NCBI GenBank assembly: GCA_017544835.1
Contig: JAFYDI010000036.1
Coordinates: forward strand, 1 to 34,449
Direction of reading: 5' to 3'
Origin: Lachnospiraceae bacterium
GTDB lineage: Bacteria > Bacillota > Clostridia > Lachnospirales > Lachnospiraceae
Length of the DNA: 34,449 nt
How positions within the stretch are numbered: position 1 is the first letter of the stretch; each line of letters starts with the position of its first letter. The position numbers and the translations under genes are program-made. Of this stretch, positions 25,012-31,560 are shown piece after piece. The notes below the pieces were generated by a model. The model saw nothing but the letters and a program-made list of their open reading frames with translations. It had not been told where the DNA came from and made no database searches.

Positions 25012-25461
25012 TCAAAAGTCGAGCTTAAGCACTATTTCTTCGTCATTCATCTCGCCCGTATCTCGGAAACCCGCCTTGCGATACATCGCTAAGGCATTAG
25101 TATTGGTTTCTTTGGTCGATAAGCGGATGTTGTTGGCTCCGTTATCCTTAAAATACTTGATAATCACCTGCAAAGCCGCCGTTCCGTAGCCTTTTCCCTG
25201 CAAAGCCTCATCAATCATGAACCGCCAAAGCCAATATCTGTCGTCGGGGTCTTCATACTCTTCGTCAAAGGCGAACATGGTAAATCCCACCATTTCACCG
25301 TCGCAGTATATTGCAAAAGGGCGCGCAACGTCGGCGTTCTCCAGCGCAGCGTTCCACGATTCTTCATTGGTTGCTATGTACTGAGCCTGTTCGGCCGCCA
25401 CTTTTAATGCAAAGCATTCCTGCTTGTTCTCTTCAGTAAGTTTCTTAAGTTCTATGTTCAT
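25012..25461 (-). CDS. GNAT-family N-acetyltransferase (spermidine acetyltransferase-like)
   Basis: 149 aa. Motif A is WLWRFMIDEALQGKGYGTAA (about 82-101), with Q-G-K-G-Y-G. It is followed by a motif B of the form LSTKETNTNALAMYRKAGF, which matches the BltD/SpeG-like group of small acetyltransferases. The start ATG overlaps the last base of the HAD stop (TAATG). Substrate unknown; polyamines or amino groups of small molecules are possible. Confidence 0.88.
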   Translation of the reverse strand: MNIELKKLTEENKQECFALKVAAEQAQYIATNEESWNAALENADVARPFAIYCDGEMVGFTMFAFDEEYEDPDDRYWLWRFMIDEALQGKGYGTAALQVIIKYFKDNGANNIRLSTKETNTNALAMYRKAGFRDTGEMNDEEIVLKLDF

Positions 25462-26111
25462 TACACCGTAACCTCATCGAGGGTTCTTACAACTTTAACA
25501 TCTCCAAGGTCTGCTTTCTTTTCCCTTGAAATATAAATCGGAGCGATGCCCAGTTTCAGCGCAGGTTCAACGTCGGATGTCAGGGAATCTCCGATAAGTA
25601 CAGCTTCCTCGGCGGAAACTCCGGCAGTTTCCATTGCTTTCTTAAATATACCTTGGTCGGGCTTGCAGGATTTCGCCATATCTGCCGATATGATTCCGGC
25701 AGGCTTAAGCCCCTTTAGACGCATCGACTCTTCAACATAACGCAAGTCATCGTTGGTAATCACATATATGGGGAGCTTCGCTCGCTCGAAAAATGGCTTC
25801 ACATCATCATACAAAGGCGCATGCACCCAGATTTTGCTCCACACCTCATGCATATATTTAAGGTCGCCGACGAGCCCGCAGTTTTCCACGCAATACTCAA
25901 GGATTCTGTCGGTTCTTACATCAACCGGCTCGAAAGCATCCCCGTGGCTTGTCACCTCGATTTCTTTGACCTTGGTCCATACGACTTTGAGAATCTCAAC
26001 CGGACTCTTTAAGTCGCTGTGCGCCATAAAATACGCTATAAGTTCCCTCGTATACGGTTCATCCTCCTGAACCATCGTGCCGGTGTAGTCTATAAAAATT
26101 GCCTTAATCAT
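25461..26111 (-). CDS. HAD-superfamily hydrolase
   Basis: 216 aa. Motif I reads FIDYTGT (6-12), motif II YVITNDD, motif III is a Lys in KSCKPDQGIF, and motif IV IGDSLTSDV: the full HAD phosphatase set with a helical cap between motifs I and II (subclass I). The second Asp of the usual DxDGT is replaced by Thr (DYT), which is typical of P-type ATPases rather than phosphatases and could reduce phosphatase activity. It is the first gene of its operon; GGGGG lies 9 nt before the ATG. Confidence 0.88.
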   Translation of the reverse strand: MIKAIFIDYTGTMVQEDEPYTRELIAYFMAHSDLKSPVEILKVVWTKVKEIEVTSHGDAFEPVDVRTDRILEYCVENCGLVGDLKYMHEVWSKIWVHAPLYDDVKPFFERAKLPIYVITNDDLRYVEESMRLKGLKPAGIISADMAKSCKPDQGIFKKAMETAGVSAEEAVLIGDSLTSDVEPALKLGIAPIYISREKKADLGDVKVVRTLDEVTV

Positions 26112-26155
26112 GCAGTAATTCCCCCGTTCTTAATTTACCATCACAATGTACAGAT

Positions 26156-26174
26156 TTAATGTACTTAACATTAA
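26156..26174. promoter_or_regulatory. Palindromic operator-like site between divergent HAD and nuclease-like genes
   Basis: TTAATGT-ACTTA-ACATTAA: 7-bp inverted half-sites around a 5-bp spacer. It contains TGTACTTAA (26160-26168), 9 of the 10 bases of the operator repeat seen upstream of the RHH gene at 1410-1471. It lies about 45 bp upstream of the HAD start codon. Confidence 0.45.
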
Positions 26175-26242
26175 GATTTTACTATCTATAAAGTTCAAAA
26201 TAAAGCCCACGCGCATGCTTTTTCAGAAACGTCTTATCACGT

Positions 26243-26271
26243 TTGACAATTCTTTCTTTTTCGGTTATATT
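26243..26271 (+). promoter_or_regulatory. Promoter of the nuclease-like gene
   Basis: Consensus TTGACA (26243-26248), 17-bp spacer, TATATT (26266-26271), 63 bp upstream of the start codon. Confidence 0.75.
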
Positions 26272-26282
26272 AGACCTCGTCT

Positions 26283-26309
26283 CGGAATCCCGTGTCGGGA
26301 ATCCGCTTT
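26283..26309 (+). promoter_or_regulatory. Leader hairpin before the nuclease-like gene
   Basis: CGGAATCCCG (26283-26292), loop TGT, CGGGAATCCG (26296-26305): 10 bp with one A-A mismatch, followed by CTTTTA. It may be a weak attenuator or a stabilising 5' stem. Confidence 0.45.
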
Positions 26310-26334
26310 TACCGCTTAATTACAAGGAGAAATC

Positions 26335-27105
26335 ATGTACAGACAAATGCTTAAACGGCAGAAGTTTCTTCGCGCGCAGATTGAAGAATGCCTGCGTATT
26401 ATTGATGCCGCTCCGCCGGGGAAACTGGAGGTTCATAAGAATAATTCTTCCTCAAAATGGTTCATTAAGCCAGATAACGGACCACGCACTTACCTCCCTA
26501 AATCTGAAACGGAAACCGCCAAGCGTTTAGCCGAGAAAAGAATTGCGCTCTCTCGTCTTTCACTTCTCGAGAAAGAACTCCGCTCAACGGAGATGTATCT
26601 TAAACACTATCCGAAAGAAGCAGAAATAATAGGCCTTTCTCAAAAAGAAATTCTTTTTACCGAACTAATTACGCCACAGCCAACGCTTCCCTGGCACTTA
26701 CAGCCCTTCAACAGCAACCCGGCTTTTCCTGAGAAACTACAGCATCCCAGCTTATCCGGCCACAAACTCAGATCCAAATCCGAGCGCCTCATAGATATGC
26801 AGCTCTTTTATCGAAAAATTCCATTTAGATATGAATGTGAGTTGAAACTAGGCGGAACCATCTTCTATCCCGATTTTACTTTTTTCAACGAACGCACTGG
26901 TGAATTCAAGTATTGGGAACATTTCGGTATAATGGATAGCTCTCAGTATAAACGAAAAGCCTTTGATAAGACCGAATTCTATATTTCAAACGATATGATT
27001 CCCGGTGAGGATGTTTTTTTTACCTACGAAACAGCTAACGCTCCCCTGACAATTACAACTGTTGACAGAATAATTGACTATATTGCCGATTGGCTCTCCT
27101 TATAG
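26335..27105 (+). CDS. Uncharacterised protein with PD-(D/E)XK nuclease-like C-terminal domain
   Basis: 256 aa; AAGGAG 5 nt before the ATG. Residues 1-100 are helical and charged and probably form a coiled coil (RQKFLRAQIEECLRIID; then KRLAEKRIALSRLSLLEKEL). Residues 145-256 carry LRSKSERLIDMQLFYRKIPF with E150, GGTIFYPDFTFF with D180, and FKYWEHFG with E195. This E ... PDF ... W-E-H arrangement recalls Vsr/TnsA-like endonucleases of the PD-(D/E)XK fold, though no clear lysine follows the second acid. It stands alone, with its own promoter, next to an array of inverted repeats. A nuclease role is inferred from motif order only. Confidence 0.6.
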   Translation: MYRQMLKRQKFLRAQIEECLRIIDAAPPGKLEVHKNNSSSKWFIKPDNGPRTYLPKSETETAKRLAEKRIALSRLSLLEKELRSTEMYLKHYPKEAEIIGLSQKEILFTELITPQPTLPWHLQPFNSNPAFPEKLQHPSLSGHKLRSKSERLIDMQLFYRKIPFRYECELKLGGTIFYPDFTFFNERTGEFKYWEHFGIMDSSQYKRKAFDKTEFYISNDMIPGEDVFFTYETANAPLTITTVDRIIDYIADWLSL

Positions 27106-27133
27106 TCGGATTTTACAGCGCCAGATAACTTCG

Positions 27134-27362
27134 TTTATCCCAATACTGAAATATCATCTGAACTGGGATAAATTTTGGTGGTTTTTAAGACATTTCTGAT
27201 GCCTTTTATCCCAATATGAAAAAAAGTATAAATTGGGATAAGTTTTTACAGTTTTTTTATCCCAATTCGCAGATTTTTATCTATTGGGATAAATGGTTTA
27301 CATAACTTGTATAGCTAGCAATATTTTATATCCCAGAATTGCATTTTTTTACTATTGGGATA
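27134..27362. repeat. Array of four inverted repeats of TATCCCA / TGGGATA
   Basis: Four pairs: TTTATCCCA 27134-27142 with TGGGATAAA 27164-27172; TTATCCCAAT 27206-27215 with ATTGGGATAA 27232-27241; TTTATCCCAAT 27256-27266 with ATTGGGATAAA 27283-27293; TATCCCA 27329-27335 with TGGGATA 27356-27362. Half-sites within a pair are always 28-29 bp apart; pair-to-pair distances are 71, 50 and 72 bp. The sequence between them is AT-rich and not conserved. It lies between the 3' ends of two convergent genes, so it is not in a promoter position for either. Confidence 0.85.
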
Positions 27363-27463
27363 ACTTGGCGGCAAAAGAAGCCGCTAATTAAGAAAATAGA
27401 GCTGTAATCTGCAAAAGAGTGTGGCTATGGCAAAAAAGTAGCCAGTGGTGGAAGGCAACAGCA

Positions 27464-27493
27464 AAGCAGGAAAGGCTTAAACCTTTCCTGCTT
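27464..27493 (-). terminator. Terminator of the amt-PII gene
   Basis: A perfect 12-bp stem, AAGCAGGAAAGG (27464-27475) with CCTTTCCTGCTT (27482-27493), 20 nt beyond the amt-PII stop. The T tail on the minus strand is short. A smaller stem TGGCTA/TAGCCA lies at 27422-27444. Confidence 0.65.
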
Positions 27494-27512
27494 CGTGTGT
27501 TAGAGGGACAAT

Positions 27513-29231
27513 TTATTCTACGTCCTGAAGTGCGGCGAAGTCTTCTTCGCCGGTGCGGATTTTTACAACCTTCGAGACGTTGTAAACAAAGATCTTACCA
27601 TCGCCGATGTGGCCGGTGTAGAGAGCCTTCTTAGCGGCTTCGATGACGGTTTCTACAGGTATCTTGCTGACTACTACTTCAACCTTTACCTTAGGAAGCA
27701 AGGTTGCGTCGATTTCAACACCTCTGTACATTTCGCCGGCGCCCTTCTGGATGCCGCAACCCATAACCTGGGTGACTGTCATACCGGTTACGCCGAGATC
27801 GTTCATTGCTTTCTTCAAAGCATCGTACTTGGAGAGACGGGCAATGATTACAACCTTTGAAATGCCGGTAGCGGGCTCTATAGGTCTTACGACGCTGACT
27901 GCAGCTTCTTTGGCAACCGGTGAAGCTTCGTCGTAGTCGGAAGTGCCGAGGCTTGTGTTTTCGTTAACAGACATTGTCATGGTGTTTGAAGTATCCATGA
28001 TAGCGAAGCCTGCATATGCTGAAGGAAGACCGTGTTCGGTGGAGTCAAGACCAACGATTTCTTCTTCTTCCGAAACTCTTAATCCAAAGATTGCTTTGAT
28101 GATTAAGTAAGCGATTGTAATTGTAACTGCGGTCCAGGCTGCAACTGCTGCGAAGCCTACGAGCTGGATGCCGAGGAGCTTAAATCCGCCGCCGTAGAAA
28201 AGACCTGTGTAAGTGTCGTTGCCGGGTGCGGAAGTTGTAGCGAAAAGACCTACAGCGATGGTACCCCAGATACCGTTTAAGCAGTGAACTGCAACTGCAC
28301 CGACGGGGTCATCGACTCTTAACTTGTAATCAAGGAACCAAACACCGAATACTACGAGGAGTCCGGCAATTGCGCCGATTACGATAGCGCCAAAAGCATC
28401 TGTTACGTCACAGGGAGCTGTAATAGCTACAAGACCTGCAAGTGAAGCGTTCAAACACATAGATACATCGGGCTTGCCGTATTTAATCCATGTGAAAATC
28501 ATACATACTACAGTAGCGATTGCTGGAGCAATTGTGGTGGTTACGAAGATGGAACCAAGCTGTTCAACAGATGTTGCTGCAGCGCCGTTGAATCCGTACC
28601 AACCAAGCCAAAGAATGAATACACCAAGGCATCCAATGGGAAGGTTGTGGCCGGGGAAAGCGTTAACTTTAACAATCTTACCGCTCTTGTCTTTTTCAAA
28701 CTTACCGATACGGGGACCAAGAATTGCTGCACCGATTAATGCTGCGATACCGCCTACCATGTGGATTGCGGTGGAACCTGCGAAATCATGGAAGCCAAGT
28801 TCTGAAAGCCAGCCGCCGCCCCAGATCCAGTGAGCTTCGATGGGGTAGATAACTGCGGAAATAACTGCAGAGTATACACAGTAGGAAATGAATCTGGTAC
28901 GTTCAGCCATAGCACCTGAAACGATGGTGGCTGTGGTAGCACAGAATACTAAGTTAAATACGAAGTTGGACCAGTCAAAGTTAGCGTAGTCCGAGAAGAT
29001 ATCAAATCCGGGCTTACCGATGATACCAACAATATCTTCACCAAGTAACAAACTGAAACCGATAAGTATGAATACTACAGTTCCGATACAAAAGTCCATG
29101 AGGTTCTTCATTAAGATGTTACCGGTATTCTTGGCTCTTGTAAAACCTGCCTCAACCATTGCAAATCCGGCCTGCATCCAGAAGACCAGTGCGGCTCCGA
29201 TTAGGAACCATACAGAAAATACTTCACTCAT
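27513..29231 (-). CDS. Ammonium channel fused to a PII signal protein (Amt-GlnK)
   Basis: 572 aa. Residues 1-410 are an Amt/Rh channel with about 11 membrane helices: VEAGFTRAKN near 26, DFAGSTAIH with D149 and twin-His H157, and AVHCLNGIWG with H316. A 45-residue hydrophilic linker (411-456) leads to a PII domain (457-572) with QKGAGEMYRGVEID in the T-loop, HIGDGKIFV and KIRTGEED (ATP site). The T-loop residue aligned with uridylylated Tyr51 is Ile507, while Tyr46 is kept (Y502). In most bacteria GlnK is a separate protein that docks on Amt; here it is tethered. AAGGAGAG precedes the ATG. It follows glnN, with a hairpin in the gap. Confidence 0.95.
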   Translation of the reverse strand: MSEVFSVWFLIGAALVFWMQAGFAMVEAGFTRAKNTGNILMKNLMDFCIGTVVFILIGFSLLLGEDIVGIIGKPGFDIFSDYANFDWSNFVFNLVFCATTATIVSGAMAERTRFISYCVYSAVISAVIYPIEAHWIWGGGWLSELGFHDFAGSTAIHMVGGIAALIGAAILGPRIGKFEKDKSGKIVKVNAFPGHNLPIGCLGVFILWLGWYGFNGAAATSVEQLGSIFVTTTIAPAIATVVCMIFTWIKYGKPDVSMCLNASLAGLVAITAPCDVTDAFGAIVIGAIAGLLVVFGVWFLDYKLRVDDPVGAVAVHCLNGIWGTIAVGLFATTSAPGNDTYTGLFYGGGFKLLGIQLVGFAAVAAWTAVTITIAYLIIKAIFGLRVSEEEEIVGLDSTEHGLPSAYAGFAIMDTSNTMTMSVNENTSLGTSDYDEASPVAKEAAVSVVRPIEPATGISKVVIIARLSKYDALKKAMNDLGVTGMTVTQVMGCGIQKGAGEMYRGVEIDATLLPKVKVEVVVSKIPVETVIEAAKKALYTGHIGDGKIFVYNVSKVVKIRTGEEDFAALQDVE

Positions 29232-29249
29232 TTTTCATCTCTCCTTCTT

Positions 29250-29290
29250 GAATTTAAAAGGCGCGTAACCAATTTCGGTCACGCGCCTTT
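29250..29290 (-). terminator. Intercistronic terminator-like hairpin between glnN and amt-PII
   Basis: On the minus strand AAAGGCGCGTGACC (29290-29277) pairs with GGTTACGCGCCTTT (29270-29257) with one G-T wobble and a 6-nt loop, then TTTTAAATT. Only 25 nt separate it from the amt start codon and no promoter fits there, so amt transcription must either read through it or be processed at it. Confidence 0.8.
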
Positions 29291-29313
29291 GCGTTTTTAA
29301 TCTTTATTCAAAT

Positions 29314-31413
29314 CTATACATAGAACAGCATCTGTTCGTATGTGGGATAAGGTAAGAACTCATCGGGGATAAGAAGCTCTGCTTCGTCGGCTACGGCTCT
29401 TAACTTCTCCATGTCCGGAATAACCGTCTCATGGTAGAAGGTAGCCTGCTTCTGATAGTCAGCCATCTTCTCTGCCTTCACAACGTCCTTCTTAAGCTTC
29501 TCATTAAGGTCATAAATCTTTTCGTAATGGCTGCTTAAAATCTCTGCCTGCTTCTCTTCTGTCTTAGTGCTTAAGCTGTCAGAAAGAGTCTTCTTGGAAA
29601 GTGCGGAACCGATTACTTCGTCCGTGTACTCAAGAAGTGCGGGAAGGAACTGCTTAACTACCATATCCTGCATTGTAAGAGCCTCGATGTGAAGGGTCTT
29701 GCAGTAATTCTCAAGCATTACCTCGTAGCGAGCCTTAAGCTCTGTCTCGGAATAAATACCGTGCTTCTTAAAGAGTGCCACGTTCTTCTTATCAATAAGT
29801 CTCGGAAGAACTTCGGGAGTTGAACGGAAGTTGTAAAGTCCGCGCTTCTCAGCTTCCTTAACCCATTCATCTGTGTAGCCGTTTCCGTTGAAGATAACGC
29901 GCTTGTGAGCCTTGATGGCCTTCTTAAGAAGTGTATGTACAGCTTCTTGAAGCTTAGCCTTCGGAACGTCTTTTAACTCTTCGTAGAACTTGCTTAACTC
30001 TTCTGCAACAGCTGTGTTAAGAACTGTGTTGGGTCCTGCTACAGAAAAGCTGGAACCTAAAGATCTAAACTCAAACTTGTTACCGGTAAAAGCAAACGGT
30101 GAAGTTCTGTTACGGTCTGTGGTATCTTTGGTAAAGTGGGGAAGTACTTTAGCGCCGATATCCATTCTGACCTTACCCTTCTTGTCGAATAACTTATCAT
30201 TCTCGATAGAATCAAGAACTGCGGTAAGCTCATCGCCAAGGAAGATTGAAATGATTGCGGGAGGTGCTTCGTTGGCTCCGAGTCTGTGGTCGTTGCCTGC
30301 ACTTGCAACCGAAAGTCTGAGTAAATCTGCGTAATCATCAACTGCGCTGATTACTGCAAGTAAGAATATCAGGAACTGAATGTTCTCATCGGGTGTCTTG
30401 CCGGGATCGAGTAAGTTCTCGCCGCCGGTCATGCTGATGGACCAGTTGTTATGCTTACCTGAACCGTTCACACCTGCGAAAGGCTTCTCGTGAAGAAGGC
30501 ATACATAACCGTGTTTCTTGGCTACCTTCTTCATGATTTCCATTGTGAGCTGGTTTCTGTCGACTGCTACGTTGGTAGTATCGAATACAGGAGCTAACTC
30601 ATGCTGGCAGGGAGCTACTTCGTTGTGCTTGGTCTTGGCGGGGATACCAAGTTTCCAAAGCTCTTCGTCAAGCTCGTGCATGTATTCGGAAACTCTGGGC
30701 TTCAAAGCTCCGAAGTAGTGGTCTTCCATTTCCTGACCCTTGGGAGGCATTGCACCGAGAAGTGTTCTTCCGGTGAAGATTAAGTCCTTACGTTTCTTGT
30801 AATCTTCTTCATCGATAAGGAAGTATTCCTGCTCGGGACCTACCGTTGTGGTAACGCCTGTAGCATCGTCACGACCAAGAAGCTTAAGAACCTTAACGGC
30901 CTCTCTGCTGATTGCTTCCATGGAACGAAGAAGTGGTGTTTTCTTATCAAGTGCTTCACCGCTGTAGGAGCAGAAGGCTGTGGGGATGCAAAGCGTTCCG
31001 TCCTTGATGAATGCGGGGGATGTGGGATCCCAGTTTGTATAGCCTCTTGCTTCGAAGGTAGCTCTGATGCCGCCTGAAGGGAAGCTTGATGCATCGGGCT
31101 CGCCCTTAACAAGTTCCTTGCCGGAGAAGTCCATTGTGATATCTCCGCAAGCGCCGGGGGAAATGAAGCTGTCGTGCTTCTCGGCTGTGTATCCGGTCAA
31201 AGGCTGGAACCAATGTGTAAAATGTGTTGCGCCGTGTTCGATGGCCCATTCTTTCATGGCAACCGCAACAGCATTGGCAACGTCAAGTTCAAGATGTGTA
31301 TTATTGTCAATTGTCTTTCTTAATGCCTTGTAAATGTCCTTAGGCAGCTTGTCTCTCATTACCTTGTCGTTAAAAACAAGCGATCCGTAAATTTCAGGAA
31401 TTTTTTTGTCCAT
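29314..31413 (-). CDS. glnN: Type III glutamine synthetase
   Basis: 699 aa, normal for GSIII (about 700-730) and far longer than GSI. Starts DKKIPEIYGSLVFNDKVMRDKLP. Diagnostic blocks include THWFQPLTGYTAEKHDSF near 81-98, VGPEQEYFLID near 197, NEVAPCQHELAP near 264, NGSGKHNNWS near 319 and GNDHRLGANEAPPA near 368. It makes glutamine from glutamate and ammonia. AAGGAGAGG lies 5 nt before the ATG. It is followed by the ammonium channel, so uptake and fixation are paired. A promoter and hairpin lie between purF and this gene, so it can be transcribed separately from purF. Confidence 0.97.
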   Translation of the reverse strand: MDKKIPEIYGSLVFNDKVMRDKLPKDIYKALRKTIDNNTHLELDVANAVAVAMKEWAIEHGATHFTHWFQPLTGYTAEKHDSFISPGACGDITMDFSGKELVKGEPDASSFPSGGIRATFEARGYTNWDPTSPAFIKDGTLCIPTAFCSYSGEALDKKTPLLRSMEAISREAVKVLKLLGRDDATGVTTTVGPEQEYFLIDEEDYKKRKDLIFTGRTLLGAMPPKGQEMEDHYFGALKPRVSEYMHELDEELWKLGIPAKTKHNEVAPCQHELAPVFDTTNVAVDRNQLTMEIMKKVAKKHGYVCLLHEKPFAGVNGSGKHNNWSISMTGGENLLDPGKTPDENIQFLIFLLAVISAVDDYADLLRLSVASAGNDHRLGANEAPPAIISIFLGDELTAVLDSIENDKLFDKKGKVRMDIGAKVLPHFTKDTTDRNRTSPFAFTGNKFEFRSLGSSFSVAGPNTVLNTAVAEELSKFYEELKDVPKAKLQEAVHTLLKKAIKAHKRVIFNGNGYTDEWVKEAEKRGLYNFRSTPEVLPRLIDKKNVALFKKHGIYSETELKARYEVMLENYCKTLHIEALTMQDMVVKQFLPALLEYTDEVIGSALSKKTLSDSLSTKTEEKQAEILSSHYEKIYDLNEKLKKDVVKAEKMADYQKQATFYHETVIPDMEKLRAVADEAELLIPDEFLPYPTYEQMLFYV

Positions 31414-31462
31414 TGTCCTCTCCTTTCAAATTTCCGCTCCGGGGTCCGCGCCACCCCTTTTC

Positions 31463-31505
31463 GGGCAAAAGAAAAGGCGCCTTAGGAATCAAATCCTAAA
31501 GCGCC
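31463..31505 (-). terminator. Terminator or attenuator between purF and glnN
   Basis: On the minus strand GGCGCTTTAGGA (31505-31494), 6-nt loop TTTGAT, TCCTAAGGCGCC (31487-31476): a 12-bp stem with one G-T wobble. It is followed by TTTTCTTTT. It is downstream of a TTGACA promoter and 60 nt before the glnN start codon. Confidence 0.75.
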
Positions 31506-31522
31506 GTTGCTTTATGTAGTAC

Positions 31523-31551
31523 ACAATATACTCGTTCGTTTCATTTGTCAA
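31523..31551 (-). promoter_or_regulatory. Candidate promoter for glnN
   Basis: On the minus strand TTGACA (31551-31546). The -10 is either TATATT (31530-31525, spacer 15) or TATTGT (31528-31523, spacer 17). It lies directly after the purF stop and before the hairpin. Confidence 0.55.
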
Positions 31552-31560
31552 CAGGTTTTT

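Noticed and set aside
27134-27362. CRISPR array
   Set aside because: Repeat words are only 7-11 bp, alternate in orientation, and are separated by AT-rich sequence of unequal length; no cas genes are present.
23198-31505. Classic ANTAR target (paired hairpins with hexaloops having A1 and G4) at the asnB, glnN and amt leaders
   Set aside because: The three hairpins have loops that do not meet the consensus and no clear first hairpin lies before them, so the ANTAR link is kept only as an inference.
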